Shown piece by piece: positions 19,969-29,025 of a stretch of 64,000 nt of DNA. A program made the translations under genes and the position numbers. Every line of letters begins with the position of its first letter. The stretch's first letter is position 1. The notes below the pieces were generated by a model, which was not told where the DNA came from, ran no database searches, and saw only the letters and a list, made by a program, of their open reading frames with translations. Source of the stretch: Lonsdalea iberica (GTDB lineage Bacteria; Pseudomonadota; Gammaproteobacteria; Enterobacterales; Enterobacteriaceae); NCBI RefSeq assembly GCF_002111585.1, contig NZ_LUTP01000010.1, positions 1-64,000 of the forward strand, given 5' to 3'.

Positions 19969-20828
19969 AAGGCATTATTCTGGCAGGCGGGTCCGGTACG
20001 CGTCTGTATCCCCTGACGCGCGGCGTGTCGAAGCAGCTGCTACCGGTGTACAACAAGCCGATGATCTACTATCCGCTCTCCACGCTGATGCTGGCTGGCA
20101 TCCGGGACGTCCTGATCATCACAACGTCGGAAGATAACGAGGCCTTCCGTCGTTTGTTGGGCGACGGCTCTAATTTCGGCATCAATATCGATTATGCGGA
20201 ACAGCCTAGTCCGGACGGCCTGGCGCAGGCGTTTATCATCGGTGAATCCTTTATCGGGAATGAGCGCTGTGCTTTGGTGCTGGGCGACAATATCTTCTAT
20301 GGCCAGTCTTTCAGCCGCATGTTGGCGGACGCCGCCGCCAAAGAGCACGGTGCAACCGTGTTCGGCTACCAGGTGAAAGACCCAGAGCGTTTTGGCGTGG
20401 TTGAGTTCGATAACAATATGAAAGCCGTCTCCATCGAAGAGAAACCGACCAAGCCTAAATCCAACTATGCCATTACCGGGCTCTATTTCTACGACAACCG
20501 CGTGGTGGATTTCGCCAAGCAGGTGAAGCCTTCCCACCGCGGCGAGCTGGAGATCACTTCCCTAAATCAGATGTATTTGGAAGATAATTCGCTATGTGTC
20601 GAGTTATTTGGTCGTGGCTTTGCATGGCTGGACACGGGAACGCATGAAAGCCTGCACGATGCATCGTCCTTTGTGCAGACTATCGAAAATGTGCAGGGCC
20701 TGCAGGTCGCCTGTTTGGAAGAGATTGCCTGGCGCAACGGTTGGCTTTCCGACCAACAATTAGCGACTTTGGCCGATCCGATGATGAAAAATCAGTACGG
20801 TCGCTACATCATGAATTTACTTAACTGA
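19965..20828 (+). CDS. rfbA: Glucose-1-phosphate thymidylyltransferase RfbA (RmlA)
   Basis: First enzyme of dTDP-rhamnose synthesis: glucose-1-phosphate plus dTTP to dTDP-glucose. 287 residues, about the family length. N-terminal [11 protein letters not shown] nucleotide-binding signature, LGDNIFYG metal-binding aspartate region, and [20 protein letters not shown] of the sugar nucleotidyltransferase core. The start overlaps the rfbB stop by 4 nt, so translation is coupled. Same operon as rfbB, rfbD and rfbC. Confidence 0.95.
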   Translation: MKGIILAGGSGTRLYPLTRGVSKQLLPVYNKPMIYYPLSTLMLAGIRDVLIITTSEDNEAFRRLLGDGSNFGINIDYAEQPSPDGLAQAFIIGESFIGNERCALVLGDNIFYGQSFSRMLADAAAKEHGATVFGYQVKDPERFGVVEFDNNMKAVSIEEKPTKPKSNYAITGLYFYDNRVVDFAKQVKPSHRGELEITSLNQMYLEDNSLCVELFGRGFAWLDTGTHESLHDASSFVQTIENVQGLQVACLEEIAWRNGWLSDQQLATLADPMMKNQYGRYIMNLLN

Positions 20829-20849
20829 CGGAAGTGTCCGGGAGCTAGA

Positions 20850-21722
20850 ATGAAAATACTAATCACGGGTAGTCAGGGGCAGGTAGGGCAGAGCTTGGTC
20901 GCTCAATTACAAGAAAAGGCTGAACTATTGGCCGTCGACCGTGACGAACTGGATATTACCGATCGATATGCTGTAATGCGTAAGGTAGAACAGTTTGAGC
21001 CAGACTACATCATCAATGCAGCCGCTCACACCGCTGTAGATAAGGCTGAGGATGAGATCGCTCCCTCATATAGTATCAACCGTGATGGCCCGGCCTATTT
21101 GGCTGAGGCTGCGAAACAGGTTGATGCTGTCTTACTGCATATCTCTACTGACTATGTTTTCGATGGTAAAAGCGATCAGATTTACAGTGAAGAGATGCCC
21201 GTAGGACCGCAAGGGATCTATGGCAAAAGCAAACTCGCGGGGGAGTATGCGGTGGCTGAACTGGCCGATCGCTATTTGATCCTGCGTACCGCGTGGGTGT
21301 TTGGCGAACATGGTAATAATTTCGTCAAGACGATGCTGCGTCTGGGCGAAACTCGAGATGCGCTCAGCATCGTGGGCGATCAGGTTGGCGGTCCGACTTA
21401 CGCTGGTGATATTGCTGCGGCGTTGATTCACATGGTGGAATTTATTGAAGCCGGCAACACGCCCGAGTGGGGCGTGTATCATTTCTCCGGTATGCCGTAC
21501 GTCAGCTGGTTCGAGTTTGCACAGGCTATTTTCGAGCAGGCAAGCAAGGCGGCGTTACTCCCGGCTCTGCCAACATTGTCCTCTATTTCGACTTCCGACT
21601 ATCCCACTCGCGCCCAACGTCCGGCCAACTCCCGACTCAATTGTCAGAGGATCGAGAGGCAGTTTGGTATTGCCCCTAGCGACTGGCAGTCCGCCCTCAA
21701 CAACATCCAAGCGTATAAGTGA
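20850..21722 (+). CDS. rfbD: dTDP-4-dehydrorhamnose reductase RfbD (RmlD)
   Basis: Last step of dTDP-L-rhamnose synthesis, an NAD(P)H-dependent reduction. 290 residues. N-terminal MKILITGSQGQVGQ nucleotide fold, STDYVFDG and the YGKSKLAGE catalytic Tyr-Lys motif. Preceded by GGGAG at a good distance from the ATG and 21 nt after rfbA. Operon order B-A-D-C is one of the usual arrangements. Base composition starts to fall towards AT at this gene's 3' end, where the variable part of the O-antigen cluster begins. Confidence 0.95.
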   Translation: MKILITGSQGQVGQSLVAQLQEKAELLAVDRDELDITDRYAVMRKVEQFEPDYIINAAAHTAVDKAEDEIAPSYSINRDGPAYLAEAAKQVDAVLLHISTDYVFDGKSDQIYSEEMPVGPQGIYGKSKLAGEYAVAELADRYLILRTAWVFGEHGNNFVKTMLRLGETRDALSIVGDQVGGPTYAGDIAAALIHMVEFIEAGNTPEWGVYHFSGMPYVSWFEFAQAIFEQASKAALLPALPTLSSISTSDYPTRAQRPANSRLNCQRIERQFGIAPSDWQSALNNIQAYK

Positions 21723-21726
21723 TCTT

Positions 21727-22275
21727 ATGAAAATTATCGAAACGGCTATACCTGATGTGAAAATTATCGAGCCCGCCATCTTTGGGGATGAGCGTGGTTT
21801 TTTTATGGAAACCTGGCAGCAGAAAAAATTCGAAGATTTAGTGGTTAAACGCCCCTGCACTTTTATTCAGGATAATCACTCAAAATCTAAACAAGGTATA
21901 CTGAGAGGACTTCACTACCAAACTGAAAATACCCAAGGTAAATTGGTACGAGTTGTCGCTGGTGAAGTTTTCGATGTGGCCGTAGATATACGAAAAAACT
22001 CGCCTTCCTTTGGTCAGTGGGTTGGTGTTTATCTCTCTTCGGAAAATAAACGACAGCTCTGGGTTCCAGAAGGTTTTGCTCACGGGTTTTATGTGACAAG
22101 TAATGAGGCCGAGTTTGTCTACAAATGCACTGATTATTACAATCCATTATCTGAGCAGTCTATTTTGTGGAATGATAGCTCGATTGGCATCGAATGGCCG
22201 ATTAAAAACGATTTGGTGATTTTATCTGCCAAAGATGAAAATGGTAAAAAACTTCAGGATAGCGTTTTACTCTAG
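21727..22275 (+). CDS. rfbC: dTDP-4-dehydrorhamnose 3,5-epimerase RfbC (RmlC)
   Basis: Third step of the rhamnose pathway, a double epimerisation of the 4-keto sugar. 182 residues from the ATG at 21727, 4 nt after the rfbD stop. The frame is open further upstream inside rfbD, but MKIIETAIPDVKIIEP is the normal family start. Cupin fold with GILRGLHYQ (catalytic His), KLVRVVAGEVFDVAVDIR and the WVPEGFAHGF motif. Clearly more AT-rich than rfbB and rfbA. Followed by a terminator-like hairpin at 22313. Confidence 0.95.
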   Translation: MKIIETAIPDVKIIEPAIFGDERGFFMETWQQKKFEDLVVKRPCTFIQDNHSKSKQGILRGLHYQTENTQGKLVRVVAGEVFDVAVDIRKNSPSFGQWVGVYLSSENKRQLWVPEGFAHGFYVTSNEAEFVYKCTDYYNPLSEQSILWNDSSIGIEWPIKNDLVILSAKDENGKKLQDSVLL

Positions 22276-22312
22276 TCGAGCATTGTCATATTGATTAAGT
22301 ATGCTTGATAAA

Positions 22313-22334
22313 GCCGCATTAAGATGCGGCTTTT
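22313..22334 (+). terminator. Terminator-like hairpin after rfbC
   Basis: GCCGCAT (22313-22319) pairs with ATGCGGC (22324-22330) over a 4-nt loop, followed by TTTT. In an RfaH-controlled operon such a site may be read through, which would let the downstream transferases share the rfb transcript. Confidence 0.7.
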
Positions 22335-22409
22335 GTGATCATCAATTAATAACACACTGCATTGTCCCCCCTTGCAAACAGATATAATGTTCGGAAAGCT
22401 AACATTAAA

Positions 22410-23309
22410 ATGAAAGATAAATTTCAAAGCATTGCGGCTATTATTATAACTTTCAATCCTGATTTGGCCGCACTAAATACTCTTATTGGTATAATTAAAA
22501 ACCAGGTAAACAGTACAATAATAATCGACAATAGTTGCCCATCTAAGTTAGATATGGATTTCCCTGAAAATGTAGAAGTGATTACCCTGAATGAAAATAG
22601 AGGTATAGCGACAGCTCAAAATATAGGAATAAAAAAAGCCGTCGAGAAAGAAATGCATAATGTCATTTTGTTCGATCAGGATACAATCCCTTCAACCACG
22701 TTGGTTTTTGACTTATTGCAAGCAAGAGAAAAAGCAGAGAAAAACAATATCAAAGTGGCCGCTATTGGCCCGGCTCATTATGATGCTGATAAAAAGAGTC
22801 ACTGTGTTTCTGTAAAAACAGAAAGAAATAAATTATTTATACTCACCCCGGATTTTGATAAAGAATATACAGTTTGTGACTTTGTTATATCATCCGGATG
22901 CTTGATTAAATCGGACGTCTTGAAAAGAGTCGGATTGATGGAAGATGAACTATTTATAGATTGTGTCGATATTGAGTGGGGGTTCAGAGCTAAATCATTC
23001 GGGATGAATTGCTTAATTGCAAATGCTGCACATGCCTATCACAAGATAGGTGATAAGCCGTTGGTGGTATTGAAAAGAGCCTTGACCACTCACTCACCTG
23101 TTCGTCATTACTATTTTTATAGAAATTTCTATCTTTTGATGAAAAGAAAATATGTGCCGTCTGTTTGGAAAAGACACGTATTCATTAAATCATCGTTGCA
23201 AGCATTCATATTCTCACTGCTCCTTTACCCTAGAGTTGAACACTTAAAAATGATAATAAAAGGCATATATCATGGAATTGTTGGGCGTACAGGAAAGCAT
23301 GAAAAATAA
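22410..23309 (+). CDS. Glycosyltransferase family 2, rhamnosyltransferase-like
   Basis: Probably transfers rhamnose from dTDP-rhamnose to the growing O-polysaccharide on the inner face of the membrane. About 299 residues from the ATG at 22410; an upstream in-frame start at 22362 would add 16 residues without family character. GT-A fold features: AAIIITFNPD at the N-terminus, NENRGIATAQNIGI, and FDQDTIP as the DXD-type metal motif. The layout resembles WbbL/RfbF-type rhamnosyltransferases, which fits the rfbBADC neighbours. AT-rich, with codon use unlike the flanking core genes, as usual for acquired O-antigen genes. The exact acceptor and linkage cannot be read from sequence. Confidence 0.8.
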   Translation: MKDKFQSIAAIIITFNPDLAALNTLIGIIKNQVNSTIIIDNSCPSKLDMDFPENVEVITLNENRGIATAQNIGIKKAVEKEMHNVILFDQDTIPSTTLVFDLLQAREKAEKNNIKVAAIGPAHYDADKKSHCVSVKTERNKLFILTPDFDKEYTVCDFVISSGCLIKSDVLKRVGLMEDELFIDCVDIEWGFRAKSFGMNCLIANAAHAYHKIGDKPLVVLKRALTTHSPVRHYYFYRNFYLLMKRKYVPSVWKRHVFIKSSLQAFIFSLLLYPRVEHLKMIIKGIYHGIVGRTGKHEK

Positions 23310-24438
23310 GACCCTGCTTTATGTTGTGAACATAGACTGGTACTTTAAACTACACTGGTTAAATAGAGCGATGGCCTCAATAGAGGCTGGTTACTGTGTG
23401 AAGCTAGTATCATCCTTTGTCACCAAGGGTGTAAAAAGTGAGCTGGAAGCTTTTGGCATCGAATGTTTTGACATCAACCTTTCACGCAATAGCATTAATC
23501 CACTATCAGAGTTAAGTACGCTGTATGAAATTTATAAAATAGTGTCTAAACTGCATCCCGATATTATTCAAAGTATAACAGTAAAGCCTAATTTATATGC
23601 CGGGATAATTGGTCAGTGGTTAAATATTCCTGTTGTAAAAAGTATAACAGGAACTGGGTCAATATTTTCTAGTCAGTCAAGCCTGCTTAGGATATTGAAA
23701 CCTATCGTTATTATCCTTTATAAGTATGTTGGACGAGGTGCTCGAGGTGCCTTTGTTTTCGAGAATAACGAAGATAAAGAGCTCTTTCGAAACTTGGGTA
23801 TTGGTAATAATCATCTTTCTGTACATGTTTCTGGAGCGGGTGTTGATCCTAATAAGTATGTTTATAGTGAAAAAATATTCGAACGTGACACGGTAAGAAT
23901 ATTGTTTGCTGCTAGGCTATTAAAGGATAAGGGGCTAGATACCCTATTGGAAGCGCTGGATGTTATTTATCAGGAAAGACAAGATTTTGAACTGATTATT
24001 GCCGGTATTTTAGACTCAGCTTCATGTAATGCTTATCAGGAACATGAAATCGTAAATATAAGTCATAGAAAGTTTGTCCGATGGATTGGCCAACGAGATG
24101 ATATGAATAATATATTATCTGAAGTCGATATTGTTGCTCTTCCTACTCGCTATGGCGAAGGTGTGCCTAGAATCCTAATAGAAGCAGGATTTACTGGTCG
24201 TGTAGTGGTAACGACTGATGTAAGGGGATGTCGTGAGTTAATTGATGACAATGAAACAGGGTATCTAATGATGCCAAATAATACCGAACAATTAATAACT
24301 ATTCTAAAAAATATCTTTTCCAACAAGTCCGACGCTTGTCATTGTGCTAGAAACTTATATCGCAAGGTAAATAATAATTTCACAGATAAGGATGTCATTG
24401 AGGGGTTTCTCTATACGTACAGAAATCTTCTGAATTGA
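23299..24438 (+). CDS. Glycosyltransferase family 4
   Basis: Adds one sugar to the O-antigen chain. About 379 residues from the ATG at 23299, which has AGGAAAG six bases upstream and overlaps the previous gene by 11 nt. GT-B fold: N-terminal acceptor half with SITVKPNLYAGIIG and ITGTGSIF, and C-terminal nucleotide-sugar half with ILFAARLLKDKGLDTLLEA and PTRYGEGVPRILIEAG (E-x7-E type motif). It resembles N-acetylgalactosaminyl/fucosaminyl transferases of the PglA/WbpH group, but the donor sugar is not certain. AT-rich like its neighbours. Confidence 0.8.
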   Translation: MKNKTLLYVVNIDWYFKLHWLNRAMASIEAGYCVKLVSSFVTKGVKSELEAFGIECFDINLSRNSINPLSELSTLYEIYKIVSKLHPDIIQSITVKPNLYAGIIGQWLNIPVVKSITGTGSIFSSQSSLLRILKPIVIILYKYVGRGARGAFVFENNEDKELFRNLGIGNNHLSVHVSGAGVDPNKYVYSEKIFERDTVRILFAARLLKDKGLDTLLEALDVIYQERQDFELIIAGILDSASCNAYQEHEIVNISHRKFVRWIGQRDDMNNILSEVDIVALPTRYGEGVPRILIEAGFTGRVVVTTDVRGCRELIDDNETGYLMMPNNTEQLITILKNIFSNKSDACHCARNLYRKVNNNFTDKDVIEGFLYTYRNLLN

Positions 24439-24554
24439 TTTTTTACTTCATTAAGGTTTTTCATTGACATAGTAGATAGTCCCCCGAAGTTTTATGATAT
24501 ACTAACTAAGGTTATAGTGCTGTTAATATCAACAAATACAAGAGCTTATCGTTT

Positions 24555-25799
24555 ATGGCGTATATGATTTTACTATTTAATCGTGCGAAGAGATTTCTTT
24601 CGCTTTTTTCTATTAAACTTGGATTGAGATTTCGCTCTTTCTTAGAACGAAGAAAATACCCAAGTAAATGTTCTATCATTTATGAGAGAGAATATTTATC
24701 AGAGCCTGTTATGCTTTTAGCCCTTTATGAGAAGGGGGGGTTGCGTAATGACGTTCAATGTCTTCTTAAATTTGCGAAAAAGCTTGGTATTTACACCATA
24801 GGTGTTAATACCAGGTCTATGCAATGGGACCCTGAATATAGCGAATTGCTAGACTGCTATATTGAGAGAGATAATTTTGGTAGAGACTTTGGTAGCTATA
24901 AGGTTGGTTTTAATCATATTTACAGCAAATCTATAGATGAGCGTTGTAATAGGTTTCTGATGATTAACGATAGTGTTTTTTTCTCTGAAAAGCACTGCCT
25001 AAGTTTTCTTAAAATAATGTTTGAATCCGAAATTGACGTTTTAGGGGCTACAGAAAACCATGAGATTAGACACCATCTCGGTTCTTTCTGCATATCTATG
25101 TCTGGGAATATATTACGTTCTGACAAGTTAAAGAAATATTGGTCGAACTATAAGAACTCTGACATTAGACCTGAAGTCATTGCACGCGGGGAGATGGGAT
25201 TATCCCAATGTTTAAGAAGCATTGTATCAGCAGATGACCAATTTAGAGCCTACTATGATACCGCTTATGTATCGAGCATTATTGAAGATAGGACAGATGA
25301 ATTATTGCCACTCCTAGATAGATTGAGTTGCAAATCTGAGCATCGAGGATGGCGTAAGTTTAATTGGGAAGATGCCCTAAATACCAGTGCTTTTCTGAAA
25401 AATAGCTTACTCAAACCAATAGGCGATGATGACTTCTTCTTCGATGTTAATGACTGGAAAGGGTTAGAAGGATTGATACCTAATAATAAAGGAGATATTG
25501 ATCCTGAAAGGTTTTTGGGTGAGTTTGAAGAAAAAGTAAAAGCACATTTCTTGACGTGTTTTAATTCCGGCTCTCAAATTCATGCTAACAACATATTCTT
25601 GCACTATATAGGTATGCCCATAATTAAACTGGACGGGCTATATCGTGGTATGTTCAACGCCGAAGATGTAGAAAATATAGCTTCGCAGCTAGTACCTTCT
25701 CAGAAAGATGAGTTTAGAAGGATGATGTATTCAAGGCCATTTGGTGGTCACGTTCTCTTCGGTTGGAAAAACACCGCATTCTTCAATGGATTCATTTAG
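24555..25799 (+). CDS. RgpF-like rhamnan synthesis protein
   Basis: 414 residues. Central motifs YERDNFGRDFGSYKVG and MINDSVFF are hallmarks of the RgpF family (rhamnose-glucose polysaccharide assembly, first known from streptococci, also in proteobacterial O-antigen loci with rhamnan chains). Likely a rhamnosyltransferase or chain-assembly factor using dTDP-rhamnose from the upstream rfb genes. It starts 116 nt after the preceding transferase and is the last + strand gene before convergent wzt. The N-terminal 30 residues are basic. Function is inferred from family and context. Confidence 0.78.
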   Translation: MAYMILLFNRAKRFLSLFSIKLGLRFRSFLERRKYPSKCSIIYEREYLSEPVMLLALYEKGGLRNDVQCLLKFAKKLGIYTIGVNTRSMQWDPEYSELLDCYIERDNFGRDFGSYKVGFNHIYSKSIDERCNRFLMINDSVFFSEKHCLSFLKIMFESEIDVLGATENHEIRHHLGSFCISMSGNILRSDKLKKYWSNYKNSDIRPEVIARGEMGLSQCLRSIVSADDQFRAYYDTAYVSSIIEDRTDELLPLLDRLSCKSEHRGWRKFNWEDALNTSAFLKNSLLKPIGDDDFFFDVNDWKGLEGLIPNNKGDIDPERFLGEFEEKVKAHFLTCFNSGSQIHANNIFLHYIGMPIIKLDGLYRGMFNAEDVENIASQLVPSQKDEFRRMMYSRPFGGHVLFGWKNTAFFNGFI

Positions 25800-25839
25800 T
25801 TATAAATGCTAATTAGTACCCATGGCTTAATCTAGTTCA

Positions 25840-25900
25840 AGCAGTTTTCCATCATCAATGGATATATGACCTGGTTCTTATCCTATAATGGAAAACTGCT
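25840..25900. terminator. Perfect 13-bp inverted repeat between convergent genes
   Basis: AGCAGTTTTCCAT (25840-25852) and its exact complement ATGGAAAACTGCT (25888-25900) flank a 35-nt loop. It lies between the stops of the RgpF-like gene (+) and wzt (-), so a bidirectional terminator is the simplest reading. The long loop and lack of a clean U tract are unusual for one. Confidence 0.5.
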
Positions 25901-25905
25901 CAATT

Positions 25906-26643
25906 CTAACTAAAATATCGAGAAAGAATTTCTTCGGGGGCACCATCCATTTTTACAGTTCCATGCTCCAACCAGATGACTCTGTTACAAACTTTCTCAA
26001 GTAACTTTCGGCTATGGCTTGCCAAAATCAAAATCTTTGTCGAGTGAATGAGGTCTGTCATTCGCTTCTCTGCTTTATCTTTAAATCCTTCATCACCTAC
26101 CGACAGCCACTCATCCATTAGCAGTATCTCAGGATTAAATATTGTGGAAACGCTAAATCCCAATCTCATCTGCATACCCGACGAATAGGTTCTAACCGGC
26201 ATGTCAATAAAATCACCTAAATCTGTAAAGTCTATAATTTCATCAATTCGGTCATCTACTTTCTTTTTTGACAAGCCGAGCAATGCCCCTCGGATGTATA
26301 TATTTTCGCGACCACTAAATTCGGGATTTATACCAAGTGAAATGGATATTAATGAGCCTATCTCGCCTTGGATCAGGGCTTTTCCCTCTGTTGGATGATA
26401 GACACGGCTGAAAAGTCTAAGTAATGTAGTTTTGCCTGCGCCGTTATGCCCAATCAAGCCTACCCGTTCGCCATCGCCAATGTTTAAGTTAATATTGTTT
26501 AAAGCCGATACAACGACTTTCCCTCCTTTGTTGCCAACTTTTCCGCCAGTGGCAAAGTTGATGAAGTTGTTTTTTATTGACCTAGAAGATGCGTCAAAAA
26601 TAGGGAAGTCGACACCAACATTTTCAAAATTAATTATAGCCAT
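25906..26643 (-). CDS. wzt: O-antigen ABC transporter, ATP-binding protein Wzt
   Basis: Powers export of the undecaprenyl-linked O-polysaccharide across the inner membrane together with Wzm. 245 residues: Walker A GHNGAGKTTLL, signature YSSGMQMRLGFS, Walker B ILLMDEWLSVGD, and the switch His in LASHSRKLLE. The protein lacks the C-terminal carbohydrate-recognition domain of longer Wzt proteins such as E. coli O9a, so it belongs to the short type (as in Klebsiella O2a-like systems). Starts 9 nt after wzm. AT-rich. Confidence 0.9.
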   Translation of the reverse strand: MAIINFENVGVDFPIFDASSRSIKNNFINFATGGKVGNKGGKVVVSALNNINLNIGDGERVGLIGHNGAGKTTLLRLFSRVYHPTEGKALIQGEIGSLISISLGINPEFSGRENIYIRGALLGLSKKKVDDRIDEIIDFTDLGDFIDMPVRTYSSGMQMRLGFSVSTIFNPEILLMDEWLSVGDEGFKDKAEKRMTDLIHSTKILILASHSRKLLEKVCNRVIWLEHGTVKMDGAPEEILSRYFS

Positions 26644-26652
26644 TTTTTATAC

Positions 26653-27453
26653 CTATACCCAGTATGCTACTCTATATTTGTATTTTCCCAATGCTAGAAA
26701 AGAAATCACGAAACCTATAATTAACATTGATAAAGTAACGATATAACTGGTTTGAGATGGGATTTCACCCAGCAAGGGTGCTCTGACGACATTGACTAGA
26801 TGATAAAAAGGATTGAAGTTTAATAATGACTCGCCTGCTCGATGCGTTAATAAACTGGGCATCCAAATAACAGGTGTCAGATAGAAAAAAACTTGCATAA
26901 TACTCGATATAATTTGGGCCATATCTCTGAATCTTGCGCAGACAAGCGCCAACAGCATTGATATCCAAGACATATTAAATACTAGTATAAATATACCGGG
27001 AATAGCTAAAAGGGCATCAAGATTAATTGGTCTACCCATAGCAACTAAAACTAAGGGGTAAATAACAATGTTATGAAGAAATATTATTATATTTCTCCAT
27101 ACAATTCTGAGTACGTGAGTATATAAAGGTACCGGAAGCTGCTTGATTATGCCTTCAGCTAGTATAAGAGCGTCACACCCTTCGGAGATGCAGGACGAAA
27201 TTAGCCCCCATATGATTAACCCTAAGGTTAGATATGGTAGAAAATCATAGAGCGGCGTTTTGAATAAATTACCAAATACCAATCCCATGGTCGAGATCAT
27301 TACTGCCATACTGATTGTTATCCAGAATGGTCCCAATGTTGATCGTTTATATCGATGCTTTATATCCTGCCCACCTAAAACCCTCACTATATGGAAGGCT
27401 TTTATGGCTGAGCAAAAATCTGTTATGCCGTCTAGTTTTGCTATGAGATTCAT
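26653..27453 (-). CDS. wzm: O-antigen ABC transporter, permease Wzm
   Basis: Membrane channel for O-polysaccharide export, partner of wzt. 266 residues with the ABC-2 type layout: a cytoplasmic N-terminal stretch with DIKHRYKRSTLGPFWITIS, then about six hydrophobic segments, ending near SMLIIGFVISFLALG. The motif YKRSTLGPFW is typical of polysaccharide ABC-2 permeases. Its presence with wzt, and the absence of wzx/wzy-like proteins in the window, indicates the ABC-transporter-dependent O-antigen route. Transcribed opposite to rfbBADC, so it must have its own promoter. Confidence 0.9.
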   Translation of the reverse strand: MNLIAKLDGITDFCSAIKAFHIVRVLGGQDIKHRYKRSTLGPFWITISMAVMISTMGLVFGNLFKTPLYDFLPYLTLGLIIWGLISSCISEGCDALILAEGIIKQLPVPLYTHVLRIVWRNIIIFLHNIVIYPLVLVAMGRPINLDALLAIPGIFILVFNMSWISMLLALVCARFRDMAQIISSIMQVFFYLTPVIWMPSLLTHRAGESLLNFNPFYHLVNVVRAPLLGEIPSQTSYIVTLSMLIIGFVISFLALGKYKYRVAYWV

Positions 27454-27951
27454 ATTAAACCTATTGACTATGTTTTACTTGGGTAAGACCCATCTAAAAA
27501 GGAAAAAATTACAATATATTTACTGATGAATATTTATAAAGTCACCCGATGATATTGAATAATTCGCATAGATACTGATACATCATCTTTATCTTTTTAC
27601 CTATCTACGATAAGAAAACTCTTGTATTTGTTAGTGAGTTTTTTATGTCATAAACAATAAATTATCGCCCTTTTTAGTGGCGCCAATGTTGTAAACGACC
27701 AAATCAATAACAGACATCCGTCATTTTCTCTATTTATAGTATAATGTCAAGAGTAATCAAGTTCTTTATAACGTAATATTGATTTTATACACGTTTCTTT
27801 CATATGCAGGAAATCGCTGCGGATAATACTGTTACAAGGAATATTCATTTGTCAGCACCTGTATAAAAAATAAATGGCATGTGATAAGTAATCCTTAATA
27901 GTGGTGATGTAAGAAGCTAATGCACGACTTAGCTTACATATGTAAATTATT
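27454..27951. other. AT-rich intergenic region upstream of wzm
   Basis: About 500 nt of very AT-rich sequence with no convincing ORF. It should hold the promoter for wzm-wzt on the minus strand. I found no ops core on either strand and no promoter pair with good spacing. Confidence 0.6.
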
Positions 27952-29025
27952 TTATTCTAGGAATACAGCTGCGGGTGAGGTAGTGTTTACCCCATTCTCC
28001 GAAGTAATAAACTCGTCAAATTTCTCAGGGCTATAGTCTTTCAAAAAACCTGTCTTTAACGGAGTTGGTAATGATTTAATATCTTCTTTTTTTTCAAAGA
28101 TGTTTACTGTATCTATTTTTCTAGTTAAATTCCTAACACCATCGCAAGTAAAAAGATTGACGCCCTTGTTGTGCATTTCATAATCAAGTAAACATGTTGA
28201 GGCTGTGCTGATACCCATCTTGCAGTAGGGTATTAAATCGTTTGTACATTGAATCCCATGGAAGTAAATATCTTGATCTAATCCATAAGTTAAAATGTTC
28301 TTAGGCATAAAATCTTTTACATAAAAACTAAAAGAATCAAGATTCATTTCAGCTGGATGCGGACTCCAGATAAATAACTCTCCAGTCTTTTCTTGCGCAT
28401 AATCGATGATTATTTTGAAGAATTCCCGCTTGTCTTTCATTGCATACAAATACCAATTTGTATTTGTTGTAATAAGATTGAAAACAGGTAGAGGCCGCTT
28501 CGGATAACTGTTTCTTAGGGTTGTTCGTGGATAACCAATACCTTCTTTTCCGTACCACCATGCTCTATTTTTTGTTATTGGAGGAAGGTTATCTCCGATA
28601 CCATCGTAGTAGGAAGCAATATCAATATACTTAGTGTCGTCAACTAGGTTATATCCTGATTGGAAAAGACCATGAGGAATTTCGTAAATGTTTATATTAT
28701 TTTCCATCGCAGCCTGTAATACTTTTAAATAAGAAGACTGTGTATTTATTGATGGGTGAGTCGAAAATATAACCAGTTTGGTGAATTTTACAAAAATTCC
28801 TGCAAGTGACATATAATTTTTGATTAACTTAAAATTAACCTGACTCTCGGGAACATCAGCGCTATTGTGAGATTCAAAATAAATATAAGAGTCAAATTTG
28901 CTATTGCTGGCTATGATTTTAGCTAGTTCGTAGTGAGAGTGGTTTAGTGCAAAAAACAACACTACATGCTCAGTATAATCAGACGGTGAAACTTCTTTAA
29001 AATCACCAATAATTATATTATTCAT
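27952..29025 (-). CDS. Putative GT-B type transferase in O-antigen cluster (CDP-glycerol glycerophosphotransferase-like)
   Basis: 357 residues, not recognised with certainty. Visible motifs IPHGLFQSG, WSPHPAE and GISTASTCLLDYEMHNKGV resemble the C-terminal half of TagB/TagF-like and capsule GT-B transferases, where the HP and ST-rich loops bind the donor phosphate. No signal peptide or membrane segment. The start codon overlaps the stop of the upstream gene by one base (TAATG on the minus strand), so the two are coupled. A role in adding a non-reducing or phosphate-linked group to the O-antigen is possible but inferred. Confidence 0.55.
   Translation of the reverse strand: MNNIIIGDFKEVSPSDYTEHVVLFFALNHSHYELAKIIASNSKFDSYIYFESHNSADVPESQVNFKLIKNYMSLAGIFVKFTKLVIFSTHPSINTQSSYLKVLQAAMENNINIYEIPHGLFQSGYNLVDDTKYIDIASYYDGIGDNLPPITKNRAWWYGKEGIGYPRTTLRNSYPKRPLPVFNLITTNTNWYLYAMKDKREFFKIIIDYAQEKTGELFIWSPHPAEMNLDSFSFYVKDFMPKNILTYGLDQDIYFHGIQCTNDLIPYCKMGISTASTCLLDYEMHNKGVNLFTCDGVRNLTRKIDTVNIFEKKEDIKSLPTPLKTGFLKDYSPEKFDEFITSENGVNTTSPAAVFLE

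Noticed and set aside
21445-21726. Upstream extension of rfbC inside rfbD
   Set aside because: Overlaps the conserved rfbD C-terminus. RfbC proteins start at MKIIE (21727), 4 nt after the rfbD stop.
24463-24503. TTGACA / TATGAT promoter before the RgpF-like gene
   Set aside because: Spacing between the two hexamers is 23 nt, too long for sigma-70.
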